Source: Siphonodentalium dalli (lineage: Eukaryota; Mollusca; Scaphopoda; Gadilida; Siphonodentaliidae). Taken from it: a stretch of DNA of 64,000 nt. Below, in pieces: positions 12,890 through 25,489 of this stretch; the stretch's first letter is position 1; each line of letters opens with the position of its first letter. The stretch covers positions 126,639,030 through 126,703,029 of the forward strand of contig CP136067.1 of the NCBI GenBank assembly GCA_032622095.1, written 5' to 3'. The notes beneath the pieces are model-generated. The model was not told the DNA's origin. It ran no database searches and saw only the letters and a list, made by a program, of their open reading frames with translations. Position numbers and translations under genes: made by a program.

Positions 12890-13270
12890 CACCATCAGTT
12901 CAGATATGCAACATAGTTTATCGCTCCTTGTGTTTAATCGCCTGGTCAGTATACCAGTGTTATATTGACAGCACAAGTAGACAAATAACCTTCTCACACT
13001 GTTGCAACGAAAACAGAAGTGGATGATTCTAAAGACGCAATGTTTGAATCTGTTGACGCAGTTCCGGAATTGTATTCTCGACAGTATCTGGCTAAGAGTG
13101 TGTGGGCAATATGTCAGTGTTATATTGACAAAGCACAAGTAGACAATTAACCATCCCACAATGTAGCAACGAAAACGGAAGTGACTGGTTCTAGAGATAC
13201 AATATTTGGATCTGTTGACGCAGTTCCGGACTTGTATTCTCGTCAGAATCTGGCTAAGCGTGTGTGGGCA
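12890..13270. repeat. Duplicated upstream module (two tandem copies), similar to 57.95-58.16 kb
   Basis: Copy one (about 12,940-13,100) and copy two (about 13,110-13,270) share ...CAGTGTTATATTGACA..GCACAAGTAGACAA, CAACGAAAAC.GAAGT and TCTGTTGACGCAGTTCCGGA.TTGTATTCTCG. The same words appear once at 57,965-58,135, directly upstream of the gene 1 ATG (minus-strand sense). It could be the 5' flank or 5' UTR of a duplicated PAN gene, namely gene 2, whose ATG is 4.9 kb further on. It codes for nothing recognisable. Confidence 0.6.
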
Positions 13271-13839
13271 CGATCGATCGTTACTGCACTCTGCGTTCTA
13301 CAATTATTGCCTTGTGAACCTCAACTTTTTGTTTAGGTTTTTCATCAATAGATGATGTACTCTATCTCATTTATTCCCTATTGACTGAAGATTCCCCTTA
13401 TTGTCCTCTTAGACTAACAATTCACTTCCGCTTTGAGTTTTTTTTAACTTCCGTGTATACTGTTCAAATCATGCTGTATGATGATCATTGCAGGCTTGTA
13501 TAGAGAATCAAGTGCCGACAAATACCAAAAATAACCACAAATTTGTTATTCTCAAAATGTTGATACACGTACATACAGACGGATAATAAAAATGTAATTA
13601 TGCAATGATAATATGTATGTGTTTATTCTCGTCCAGATTGTGGTGAAAAGTCACATTGAACTCGACAATGAGTGTTCCAGAGATACATTTATTCTTGCAA
13701 AATGAGGGACATCGAACCGTCAGTGGATGGCATGTTATAATAGCTCATGTATTAAAAATTAGTTTGGCCCATTCAGGATATTTTCCACAAAAAAGATACA
13801 ATTTGTCAAGAGAAATGGACATGCATAGATGGCTTGATC

Positions 13840-14525
13840 AAAAATCGTGGTCACAGTGTGCAGTTAAATTTATTCTCTTCTGAGATACAATAAAATAAAT
13901 CAGTAGAACATGACTTTTCAGGATCCTCCGATAGTGGCATCTGACAAGGGTACATCTGCGCGATACAGAGGATGCCTTTCGTTCCTTTAGCAGATTCATA
14001 ACCTAACATAAACAACTTAAAATATTGCTCTGTGTAGCTGATCTACTTGTATAGCAACATTTATTTTAAACTGAGAATAATTAGTCAGTATAGCACACGA
14101 ACAAAGGAGCCCCTGGTCATGCATTTAAACATATATATCTTCTGGAGATATAATAACCAAGTGTCCTCAAAATCATAGTCCGCACTTGATTGATTTAAAA
14201 CCAAATTGTTTATTGGTCGGTCGAATTAGTCGTGAAATCTATATATGACCTATTCAAAGATAGTAGTCACAGTGTGCAGTCAAATATAGTTTCTTCTGAG
14301 GTACAAGAAAACAGTCAGTATCACATGAATTTTTCAGGATCCTCCAAAAGTCCCATCTAACAAGTGTACATCTGTCGGATACATAGAACTTCGTTCATGT
14401 TTTAGAACAGATTCATAACCTAATATAAACAACTTAAAATATTGCGCTGTGTCGGGCATATGTAGCTGATCTACATGTATAGCAACATGTCTTTTAAACT
14501 GAGAATCAGGATAGCACTACGGATA
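13840..14525. repeat. Direct duplication, about 265 bp, offset about 420
   Basis: The stretch 13,848-14,095 (GTCACAGTGTGCAGT..AAAT..TTCTTCTGAG, TTTTCAGGATCCTCC, CAGATTCATAACCTAA.ATAAACAACTTAAAATATTG, TGTAGCTGATCTAC.TGTATAGCAACAT) recurs at 14,266-14,515 with substitutions and small indels. Non-coding. Confidence 0.8.
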
Positions 14526-15504
14526 GAAATGCTTCATGTTTTGATCCCAAAAACAATTAACAAACAAACAAACCAAACGACAATTCCAAGCACGTCGACT
14601 GTACACTGTGATAACGTCTGAAATCCGCGCAGTTGTAAATAAATAAATACTTCTTTGTTTGTTCGAACATTCAGGACCTCTGTTCTCTCCCAAGTACAAA
14701 TAGTTTTGTATTCAAGTGAATCCCAGCAAACATGTATAGCTCACTGAAAAGATTCCATAAATCTGTTCTCGTGGTGCTTGTTGTACATTAAGAGTTACTA
14801 ATATATGCCACATCACAATTAACAACCAAAGAACTACAATGATATAAGTTTGGTCGAATACTATAGAACACAATTTTTGTATTACAAAATGAGTAAATTA
14901 CTCATATTACAAGTATTGCGTTTATTATACCGTACTCGTATTAAAATTCACACAGTACTATAGTTCGCTGAGTTTTCAATTCGCCAGCTTTGAGTTCGCA
15001 CATGGTTCTGCGCGAACACAAAACTGACAAAAAAGTTGTCCTTCCTTGTTCCTTGAGATACTGTATATTAAACAACATCATGACTTAAATTCGCATATAA
15101 TATAACATAACTGGATCGTCATTCTGTTTTGAAGATTGGTGTTTATGCATGCTCCAAATAATAATTATTATATATAAATATAGTTTGATGGACATCTTGG
15201 AACTAATCTAGAAAAAAAGTTAAACCACACCCGCGTACGCTGTTGAGTTAAGAAACAATCAACAACTTGTATGTGTGTATTTTAAATAGTGCCATTGATA
15301 TAATTAACTCCGACATCATGGCCACACAGTCACTCCATGGTTGTGGATGATGTTGACACAATTAACTCAAACCATATTAGTATGCTGTCACTCCATGGTT
15401 GTGGACGTGGAGACCGGCTTATTGTTTGGAATATGTGTATTTATTACAAGCATAGCAACATCTACTATTTCACAGTGATTGGTTGTGTATCGTTTTGTAT
15501 AAAT
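14526..15504. other. Intergenic, small repeats only
   Basis: TCACTCCATGGTTGTGGA.G occurs twice (15,330 and 15,389) with ACACAATTAACTC between. Otherwise AT-rich and without recognisable coding. Confidence 0.4.
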
Positions 15505-16033
15505 AACTAGCTGAGGCGCCAGACTTCGTCCGAGCTATTTAGGGATTTCTTTGTGATCGCCGTCTGGACAGAATATACATTTCGATCAGTCCAGAAACAT
15601 GCATATATGAGCGTATATGAGCGCGGCCAATGTCAAGGTTAAGGACACGGTCGAATGTGAAATTGGACCCACCCATAGTGTTCCCGGGATCATAGTAGAT
15701 CTACATACACAATTTGAGTCGGATCGTTCGAGTTTCGAGTCTGTAGCACACATGCACACATACAGAAGTTCCAAAATATATAATAGGCCGGGCTATTAAT
15801 GGACTTCTTTGTTCGATCGGTCCAGAAACATGCTTATATGAGCGTACACGGGCGAGGTCAAGGTCAAGGACGCGGTAGTCCGTGAAATTGGTCCTGCCCA
15901 TATTGTTGCCTGGATCAAAGTAGTCCTACATACACAATTGTAGTCGGATCGGTCTAGCAGTTTCGAGTCTATAACACACATACATATATACAGACAGACA
16001 GATAGACAGGCAAAAGTTCCAAAAATATATAGG
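15505..16033 (+). mobile_element. Dispersed repeat family R, copy 2 (internally duplicated)
   Basis: Begins ACTAGCTGAGGCGCCAGACTTCGTCCG. Two internal units of about 240 bp (from GGTCCAGAAACATGC..TATATGAGCG and AGGTCAAGG to ACACACATAC..AAGTTCCAAAA.TATAT) follow each other. Ends in GACAGACAGATAGACAGG and an AT tail. Overlapping short open frames are shadows. Confidence 0.65.
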
Positions 16034-16074
16034 ATATTATGCTATTGAGATAGGTTGCCTTCATGAAATATAAA

Positions 16075-16715
16075 TTGCCTATTCAGTCTAACTTTCCGTA
16101 ATATATATGCAGCTCATTAACATAGTGTGCTCTTTTCTATTCCTTGTGGTTTGGTACAAACTCAGGAATCATACTATATTTCGCTTGTAAATTCGCGCAC
16201 CGACGGGGGCGCTAAACATATTACGGCTCGAATTTAAATACAAGTACGGTACACGGCTCAGGCCAAACCGACTAGTATATTATACATGTATAAAGGAAAC
16301 TCATCGACTCCTCCGCCAGGCGGGGAACTCATAGAGACTGGTTAAAACGTAACTGATTACTTGACACAAACCAGTTTGCCAACTATTCTTATCTTCTCAT
16401 CTTCCACATGACAACAACACCACCTTCGCCGCTGTTTTCTAAAGACTTGAAATAACTTCCGGGTTCTCGCCTACACACACAGATGCATTCATTGAAAGCT
16501 TCACGTACGATCGATGGCTGATACGAAAGAAGCGCATCAAAAAGAAACTCTTCAGATTTAAAATGTGGCATATAAGCTAGGGTCACAACCAGTGCCCATA
16601 TATATAATAGACTAAAGCGGTTATATGCATGTTTTGTCATGAATTCATACTGACAGGGCCGTTGACACATGGGGTTAGGATGTGTATATCTTCCCCAACT
16701 TTGGTCAAAATTGTA
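16075..16715. repeat. Segmental duplicate, left copy (pairs with 62.34-62.98 kb)
   Basis: Shared with 62,341-62,985 in the same orientation: AACTTTCCGTAAT, TTGGTTTGGTACAAA, GGAACTCATCGACTC.TCCG, GAGACTGGTTAAA, CATGACAACAAC, TTTTCTAAAGAC, GAAAGCTTCACGTACG.TCGATGGCTGATACGAAAGA, AAAATGTGGCATA and GACAGG. A 93-codon minus-strand frame at 16,389-16,670 is not conserved in the partner, where indels break it, so I treat it as non-coding. Confidence 0.8.
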
Positions 16716-19552
16716 TGCCTGTCACAAAATTAGTTCCGAAATTCCATACCACCCATAGGCTTTAATTGTTCCCATTGCCTAATATTGCAACTAATAACTA
16801 ATTAGTGGGAAATTTGTCGTTTTTAGACCAACAATAACATTTTTGTCTACTTTTTATCAAGATATTCGTCGGACATGGTCACCAGTTGTATATGTTCCAA
16901 TCCGTCATTTTGGCAATGTTCACCAGTTGGAAAGCTTGAGGTCCTAGTTGGAAAGTTCGAACATAATGAGATGCACAATTATTGGGACTCTGCGGAGCAG
17001 TTGGAAATGTCAAGTTATACACCGCAATGGACGTTACTGTTGTAGAAGTGTCACCCCGAACGAGCTACGACAACTGTATGATTGTCTAGTGTCACCAAAA
17101 TAGTTGTTACCATCCATATTGTAAAAAATTAATGTCATAAGTGTCCGATATAAACCAGGAAATGTACGTTTAAACGATTAGATCGGACACATGTGCCATG
17201 AATATGAGTTTTTGATGACCAAATATTGACTTTAAAGAGAAGTATGTTTAACACATTTAGAAATTTTCCAAGCTATAGTAAAAAGTCCCAGGGTCCTCTC
17301 TTATACAGAGCGTCCATTCTTCCGTTGCCAAAAGCGGTATATTATATAGAACCATGATCCGTGCTGGACCGAAACTCACTTCTGCCAATTATTGTGCCAA
17401 ATGAAAATATTGTTTGCCAAATGATATTAATTTATGTCATACATTTTGGCAATCGCTGCTTGTGGGACTGTTCATAGCGATAGGAGTTAGTAGGGATGCA
17501 CGTCAACACAACGAGGGTTAGCTATGTACAATGTAATCACCACCACAATACACACTAGTAATCGTATCGGATTAACTGCATATTTGTAGATGTGCTAACG
17601 TTTCATAAACCGTATAACACAACAATAATACAATTATATGGCAATTATTTCCGGAAATGAATGGTATTGATTGACCAATAGTTTTCAAGCGGAATTAAAA
17701 GTGAATTGCCAAAACTATTGACAAATGAAAATATTTTTTGCAAAATGTGGATTATTTTTGACACTATCAACCTTGGCATGTGGCAGCGCGAACCCTGTTT
17801 AGAATGTTCTCACAATTTTGAGCTATTGTTGTCGTTTTCGACGTATTAGTTATGGATGATTTTCCGGATTATCGAGTAGCGTGTCATACGAAAGTTAGCT
17901 TAGGAAATGTTTTCAACGTAGGTGTGAGACCGGACCCGAGCATCTTTAACCGTGGGTGAAGTCTCACATACACTAACGAGTTCTCCATCCGTTGCACGTT
18001 TGAATTGAGCAAACGTTTTTATAATTAGCATTTAAAGAATGCGCTGCACTTCCGTGTATTTCTATTGGCGGACTGATTTGCTTATCGGTCTAAACATGAT
18101 GTCTTGTTCAATATCACACCGGCGCACTCACAGAGGAAGTAATGTCATAATTATAATTATAATCAATCCACCCCCGTACTGTATAGCTTATTCTGGGGGC
18201 GGCGTTTCCGTGTTCATCTGACGAGAGGAAAATCATCGCACACTACACAGAAAAGTTAGCTGTCGTGTTTATTATATTTTCTGTACCACTTTGGTACGAC
18301 CAAGATTATAATGGAACACACGATAATACATAACACGTTCTTTAAACGACAAAACCACCAGCCTTTTCTGTTAAAATAACGCACAAGGATACCGAATGAC
18401 GCAAACATATGACGTCGTGATGTGAGTGGGATAACACATTGTGGAATGAATATCACATGTGGTCTTCTGAGATTGGGGATATGATGGGGATATGATTTAT
18501 ATTTTGACATACACTGTTGATGAAATATTATAATAAATAGACAATAGTTAACTCTTTTGAGTAGCGCACTATTTTTCTCTTCGAGTGAAAATAATCCTCG
18601 CATCTCACGAGAGAAGAAAACCCGTCGCTACTCAGAAGAGTTGACTGTTGTGTTTATTATGTTTTCTATACCAGTCTGTTACGACTCAAACAACATTGAA
18701 ACACATATTTAGACCTAATAAGTTTTTAAAGCTACAACATAGCAGAATATCATGTAATAAGTTTTTAAAGCTACAACATAGCAGAATGACGCAGTGCTGA
18801 TATTACACTGTTAAATATAACGATCCGTTTAGGTTCTGTAGAGTACCAAAATTAGTCTCGGTTCCAAAGTTTTTGATATTTAAGTCATACCATGGTATTG
18901 TACAGTCTCACTCTCGGTGACAAAGCTTTGATATTATCTCGATACCAAATTGAGTACCCAAGCTGATTGTGTGTTGTTACATAACTACACATGCCCCATT
19001 ATATTTCCATAACTTGATTCAAGGACATATATACCCCAAACTCGAATACCCGTGTTCGGCTCCCCAAATATGGTCATAGGAAACGACCATAACAGCGGGA
19101 CCAATTCCGATGTGTATTACCAAATACCTCATTATGTATTCACCCAAATGGTATATATATATAATCCTTTATTTCCTCCATGTAATGGAGAGCTTAGAAT
19201 AAATGTATACAAATAACGATACAAATGAACAATAACACAAGAAAGAATACATCATGTGAGTATGTACAGTAAGTCACTCAGAGAAGGACATTCATGATAA
19301 TTATATCTACGGTTTTAATTTTATCAATTATGCAATAATATATTGTGAGAATTCAGGCACAAGTGTATAAACGATGTACCTGTTTAGCACGAGAGTATGG
19401 GGTTTCGGAATATTGGGATAAGATGCAATAAGATGCTATATTGACAAAACTAAATCGATGATACGCACCATAATATATTGTAGTTGGGATACTCGGATGG
19501 GTGCATGCATTATTTGCACTACATTGCTATCATACAATCATGGAATAATATA
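16716..19552. other. Intergenic, no supported gene
   Basis: Apart from the repeats near 18.2-18.8 kb I see only AT-rich unique sequence. The frame at 18,256-18,603 (minus) crosses an inverted repeat and has no known motif. Confidence 0.4.
18716..18787. repeat. 39-bp tandem duplication
   Basis: TAATAAGTTTTTAAAGCTAC..AGCAGAAT occurs twice, at 18,716 and 18,755. Nearby, 18,605-18,690 repeats 18,222-18,300 (GTT.GCTGT.GTGTTTATTAT.TTTTCT.TACCA), and 18,530-18,570 is an inverted version of the same text. Confidence 0.75.
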
Positions 19553-19702
19553 CAGTTATCGCCCGCGATTGAGTGAGACACGGGGATTTGTCGCCCGCTC
19601 GAGACCTGGAATGTCACCCGAGGGCCGCCAGGCCCGAGGGTGACATTCCAGGTCGAGAGCGGCGACAAATCCCCGTGTCTCACGAAAACAAGGGTGATAA
19701 CT
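19553..19702. mobile_element. Hairpin element with about 73-bp arms
   Basis: From CAGTTATCGCCC to GGGTGATAACTG the sequence is one nearly perfect palindrome, strongest at TGAGACACGGGGATTTGTCG.CGCTC.GACCTGGAATGTCACC. GC content is much above the surroundings. The ends resemble a GCGGGCGACAACTG stretch at 21,413, next to the LINE fragment. It looks like a foldback MITE; a stable stem in RNA would also be possible. Confidence 0.75.
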
Positions 19703-20487
19703 GTTTTGTTATCTGACAAAGGAGTACACACGAACCTCCTTAATAGCAGGCATAAATGCGCGCATATATTCTTTAATCCAGTTCGAAAAGTTAATTTTAT
19801 GTTGGAATCATCGCTATTTAGAAAATAAAACATTCATAATCTGGATCAATTAACAGACCCGTCATTCGCGCAACTATTCTCCGGTCAGTTTGCTGGTTGC
19901 ATGGTGGAAATCGGTTCACGGAAAGAGGAGCAAAGCAATTTCGAAGTTGAGTAGCCATGCAGCGAAATGTTCGGTTTCGTTTCAAATTTTAATGGTCGTG
20001 AAGACGCCGACAGACGTGTTCATTTCCAGATTGCTAAAATGTGAAACTAACACGTTGTAGTGGTGCAAAAATAAAATGACATATGTCACAGATTGTTACG
20101 CAACATACGGGTATTCTCTGAAGTCTGAGGAATGTATTGAAGAAAAGAAATAGTCAATTGATAAACAGCAAAGAGTGGCTATTTGATCAAGCACATAAAC
20201 GTAGTTGTAACGTATGTACATCGTATGTGCAATTGTCTGCAGCAAATACCAACTGCATAATAAGTTAAGGTTTATCTATTTGTCCCACGGTCTTTATTAT
20301 TGATATAAAAAGGTCCAATAGGAATATTACACCTTATATAACAGATATGTGTCTGTGATAACACCATTTATACATAGCGTGCTTTAATAGCAAATAAAAA
20401 ACACACAATTATGCAAATTACCAAACACCACAGTTCGCGGTTGTTATGAACCATTGGGGTTTATAAAAACAGTGTTTTTCGAAATTA

Positions 20488-21393
20488 TCAGAGAGCTGTC
20501 AGAGAATCTCTGCGTGGTGAGTTCTTCGTAGTTCTATGTTTACTAGTAACAGCTGAGCGGTCAATAACTGAGACAATGTTACCCTCGAGGGTAATATAGT
20601 GATTTATCGCCCGCCATGTGACCACTCTCGGCCAATGAGAAGAGAGGAAAATGGGATGAAGGATAACAATAGGTATGATATCATCAGATGCCCGGAGCAG
20701 CTCGTGATAATCGTTCCACATGCGGAGCGTACTCCTTGTTATAAATATAATAAATTTGTTAATATGTGTTATTTTTTCCCGAACATGTGGTGGGATGCAT
20801 GACAGAAGTATCATCATCTGTTCGTATGTGGTGAGCTTGTCGATTTCTATGAAGCAAGGGATGTCAAAACGTTCAAGAAGTGTGAACCACATATCGTTCC
20901 TTGCCGCAGATATTTCTGGACAGACAATGATGCTGTGTTCAACTTTGTTGCTGTATTGTTTATTACAGAGCAAACACTTTCCGTTTTCGGGAATCACGGA
21001 TTTTGCTAAGAGCTTCGCTATTTCAAGGAATTGAACTTTGTATTGTGGATAAGCTCTACATGTGAACCATAACGGCGAAACAGCCAGTGAGCTGTAGCTA
21101 TCTGAAAAGTGTTGAAGTGAACTTTCTCTATGAAGACGCGCTTTCCATGCCGCTTCCTGGAAGTGTGATACTCCCTGGCAGACTAGCTGCTTCCATGCTT
21201 CCTTCGATGGGAAATTCTCGTTTTCAACGAAGGCAATTAAATGTGATTTGAGATTGTATTTCTCTAAGATTAAAATTATATCTGATATAAATGAATGCTC
21301 GCTTAAAGCGTCCCCTCTGATGGCGGTGTCTAAACGGCACGTGACAGGACTTGTGCCAAACCAAAAGGGGTAAACTAAGGAGGAGGATAACAC
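20488..21393 (-). CDS. LINE C-terminal fragment with zinc-binding motif (5'-truncated retrotransposon)
   Basis: The longest open frame in the window, 301 codons, minus strand. I read it as the C-terminal part of a non-LTR retrotransposon polyprotein, downstream of the reverse transcriptase. The residues around 141-168 read GKCLLCNKQYSN..EHSIIVCPE..AARNDMW, matching the zinc-binding C-x2-C...H-x4-C motif (zf-RVT type) that follows the polymerase in several LINE clades. Upstream there is a tract with HF..SYSSLAVSPLW, also typical of LINE tails. No polymerase motifs lie in the following upstream DNA, so the copy is 5'-truncated. The frame is intact, so insertion may be fairly recent. A host gene is the less likely alternative. 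Confidence 0.5.
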   Translation of the reverse strand: MLSSSLVYPFWFGTSPVTCRLDTAIRGDALSEHSFISDIILILEKYNLKSHLIAFVENENFPSKEAWKQLVCQGVSHFQEAAWKARLHRESSLQHFSDSYSSLAVSPLWFTCRAYPQYKVQFLEIAKLLAKSVIPENGKCLLCNKQYSNKVEHSIIVCPEISAARNDMWFTLLERFDIPCFIEIDKLTTYEQMMILLSCIPPHVREKITHINKFIIFITRSTLRMWNDYHELLRASDDIIPIVILHPIFLSSHWPRVVTWRAINHYITLEGNIVSVIDRSAVTSKHRTTKNSPRRDSLTAL

Positions 21394-23112
21394 ATCTGAC
21401 TGTCTTAATCGAAAGCGGGCGACAACTGTATAATGTTCATCACATTTCTATTAATTTTGATAAAAATAGAAATGTACAAGTGGAAACTCAATGAAAATAC
21501 AAAGTGTGACTTATTCCAATACAAGAGCATACACGTGTACAATTTAAAGAACATATGTTAATGTGAGCTGCCACAGTAACTGAACATTATTAAACATTCA
21601 GCAATTTTGATTTCATTTGGTTAAAGGCACAGATGGCCTATTATTTTATAGGTTATAATTTAGAAACAAAAAGTTACAAAATTATGAACATTTGCTCAAG
21701 AATAAACTAATAAGACGGATACGATACTAACCACAACACACACTTGTGCGAGCCGAGTATAAAGAGTGTGCAATACGCAAAACACTCCAAACCGTTGTGA
21801 TTTTTGGGGAATATTGATTTACTGTGACCCATTCAAAAACAACATATTGCGTGGCGAGGATTAGCGAGCGCAATAACGGTATGGTGTAAACAACATGGTA
21901 CAGTTCATACAAATGTTCACGTAGTGGGATCTCTCCGGTGTTGAGTGTTTTCATAATCGTACACTCTTTACGTACTGGACTGTAACATAAAATGGCTTTG
22001 TTTTACTAACACTACTTACGATCATGACAACAACATGGTATTTGCGATATATTTATGATTGGAATAAGAACACAATAAGTATATATTTTAATAGTCTTTA
22101 TGTTCATGTCGGTTTTAACGGATGTGACTATTTTAACAGCAATGTCCATCGCGAAGGCCATCCGAATCTTTAAAGAATATCAACATCGGTCTGCCACTTA
22201 CGATAACAATCTAGAAATCGATGTAAGTTCGCTGCAAGCCGGGTAATTATGGACGACGTAGGTTTTCCAACAGAATATAAATGCACAAACGTCCTAACTA
22301 ATGCTGGATGATTCGAATAAACATTTGTTTCACTGTCGCGCATTTGAAACAGCTGTTTAGCTGAACAGCTGTACTTCAAACGACATATCCAAACCAAATC
22401 TGCATTAGAAATCAACGAAGCTTATATATCAAACCAATGCACTTGCAGAAAAACTACGATTAAGTCACATACTGTAAGTCAATAGCCGATACAGTTTAAC
22501 CTCACTTCTCACTAATAGTCTATGATTGTGCAACCAATAAAACCATCTTAACAGTTTGATTTCATTTTATTTCTATTTGATTTGCAACCAATCAGCGACC
22601 GGCAGCTATTTGATTTCACTGGCGATATTATTTTTAGCACGCAAGTTATGCAGACATTTGATTTTAATGACAAACAGAAGCGAACATGGAGAAACTTTAT
22701 CGCTATTTATCATTTTATAAGCAAAGAAATCGTCGTCGACATTAATCCAATCGTCATGTTCATATATGTGTTGTGTTTAATGTGTTGCTACTTCTATTTA
22801 GGATATTAACGCACTAAATGTGAGTTGTGAGCGTCATATCTTCATGCATATTTAATAGGCCGGTGTCTTTACTTTCCAGATTGATGATAGGACTGCCCTG
22901 CGACAGAATATCGCCATGTAAACTCCCTCAATTGCCCAACTTAATCTATTCCGTTTATCATGTCATCTGACGTTTTATGCTCATATAATTATTTTACAGA
23001 TCCAGAGAAAGTTGTGAATCACAAACTATCGTTTAGTTTTGCATATCGAAGTTCAAACTTTGCAATGCTATTTGACAATGGTGTGATTTGGGTACTGTGT
23101 ATCATTTGTATG
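21394..23112. other. No supported gene
   Basis: Frames at 21,727-21,954, 22,170-22,415 (both minus) and 22,582-22,809 (plus) are unrecognised. The 22.2-kb one (ALVRTFVHLYSVGKP...) has a protein-like look but no motif or matching splice partner was found. Confidence 0.35.
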
Positions 23113-23365
23113 GTAGGCCGTTTTCACATTCATTAAATAATTGGATTTGAGCGCAAATGAATTGTGCTTAAACGCAAGTAATCACACTTAATCGCAAGTA
23201 ATCATACTCAAGCGCATGTACGCACGCTCAAGCCAAATCAAGTTTATGCAGTATTCACTTTTATTTAATAATTGCGCTTTCTAAAAGCGCATTTGAATTG
23301 TAATTAAATCCAATTGAATTGCGCTATGTCGCAATTGAATATGAAGTTTCACCGTGTAATTGCTT
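23113..23365. mobile_element. Probable MITE with internal 19-bp repeats
   Basis: The left end GTTTTCACATTCATTAAATAATTGGATTTGAGCGC roughly pairs with the reverse complement of the right end (GCGCATTTGAATT..AATTAAATCCAATTG...GAATATGAAGTTTCACCGTG). Between them AACGCAAGTAATCACACTT is repeated about four times with changes. Diverged. Confidence 0.4.
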
Positions 23366-25489
23366 TGCCTTTTGTGCTTTTGTGATGATTTACATGTTTA
23401 GAACTACGGTATGGAAAATCCTACATGTCAATGTGTCCAGTCTATGAGGGGTTCGACCGGACAAAATTTGTAAGAAGCTGATTTTGGTGTCATTTTGTCG
23501 GTCAGAGTCTGGAGAACAACACATCAAATATCAGCTTTAAAAGCCTTGGTGATAAATATCTATTCAAGATGGCGTACAAAATGGCTGTTGTATCGGAAAT
23601 TTCTAAATTTCCTCGATTGTAGCATCAATTAATGCCAAGTTCGTTATAATTAAATATATTGACAAACAATGCTTAGTCGTAAACCATACTTGTAGAATGT
23701 ATGTCCCAAAATTGCCGCCAAATGAACAAAACCGAATGAAATTTACATTGTGTTCAAAATGTAATAACTAGTCCTATAAAAGTGAAAACACGCTCGAATT
23801 ATTCCAGTTCTAATCATTACAGAGAGAAACATTTGATCAGAGGTGTGCGAATTCACTCTAATGCGTCTCACAATAGAGCAACCAAAAGCAGGGTCTCATG
23901 AAACGGATAAATTTTGACTTTGTGCACCCAGAACCGGGAAATAGCGCAGTTTTATAGGTACTTTATATAGTGAATCATGTGAGTATACTTGTAATTAAAC
24001 AGTTAAATGCGATTGAACACGGATGTATTGATTATGTGACCTTTTCTTGAAGCAGAAATATATGTAGTCAGAGCAGTTTCGTGAATAGGATCGATCATCA
24101 TTTATTTTGATATCTACAACATTATAACTTCCATAGTGCACTGCTATATAACAATGTTCGTGGTATGCGTGATATAGTACTGGGTAAACTCTGAAGATCC
24201 TATTGTCCAATTCTCAGAAGAGTAGCCATAGTTGCATCCGATCAGGTGATGAAACACGAATATTTCGCTTTCATCACAAGAATGCATGGTGGTATATTAT
24301 GAACGCAATTTATCAAAATACAAAGGAGTACCATAGACTATCTTCAAAACAATTCTAAACTTGACTTGCAACTTGAAATTATATTTGATTATATTCACAA
24401 AGGCAATATTACAAATAAATTATCTGTGTGCTCACTTCTCAGGCAATTTTATCTCAATTTTTAGATGAGGGATGGGGCTGTTTAATTTTGTTATCAAAAC
24501 AAACTCCGTAAACAAATATTAATTTTTCTTGATTTTTAATAGAAAATTTCAGCGACGAAGAAGGTGCCTGAGAACACAGATTTCTTAGTTATATGGCCTA
24601 ATTTATTATTTTTCTGATAATTAAGTTTAATTTATAATTTTAATATTAAATAATAAATTCATTAATTTTAGTATTTAATATAACTGAAGGGGGCAACATA
24701 GCGCATACCAATTAAGCCCCTGTGATATTTAACAGTGTCTTCATTCCCAATGCCAGTATATTTTACATATGGTCAATTTACATGTATAGTAATGGAGTTG
24801 CAATCATCAAACCAAATAAGTTTCAATTTCTAAACACAATGACCGTTTCCAATACAACAGTGTGCTCCATATTGATTGAAAAGGCCTTGAAATAGTGTGT
24901 CTGTAATTTGCAGAATGAGGTCACTGAAGGGTAAATTTAGTGATGATAGACTATTGCACAATTGAGATATGAGGCTCGACACCCCCTTATGGCATTTTAA
25001 AGTGATCATGGTGTACTACGATATCTCCCTCGGCCCCGGGCATCTCCCCCCACCCGTGCTAATATTTGACCCACTTTTTGACCCACTGTTACATCGGTAG
25101 GGGCCTGCAAACGGTATCCATATTCCCATTTTAAGTTCTAAATTCATGACTCAACAAAATGGCTGGTACACAGCTGTTATAGCATCGAACTGTTCGAATG
25201 TTATTATTTCTTAGCCAAACTGACTCATTTTGGTGTGTTTTGTTCAATATCATACCTGTTGATATGTTGAAGTAATATGCAGATATTGTACACAATTCTA
25301 TATTTTTTTACCCGGAACGCACAAACCACAACTCTTCGTGGACTGGTATACAGGATTCCGATTCAGGGTGAGGGGGTAGTAGTGACAACATATGCCTACA
25401 CATAGTAAGCACATGGGATCTATGCGTGGGGCAAATAATCTGGAAAGTGGGTGAATGTCCCATAGTTAACTATTTACATACACGTGAAT
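23366..25489. other. No supported gene
   Basis: AT-rich DNA with nothing recognised. The stretch near 24,595-24,685 is almost only A and T. Confidence 0.4.

Noticed and set aside
16389-16670. 93-codon minus-strand frame
   Set aside because: It lies in the duplicated segment; the partner copy at 62.6-62.9 kb has indels that break the frame, so it is not under coding constraint.
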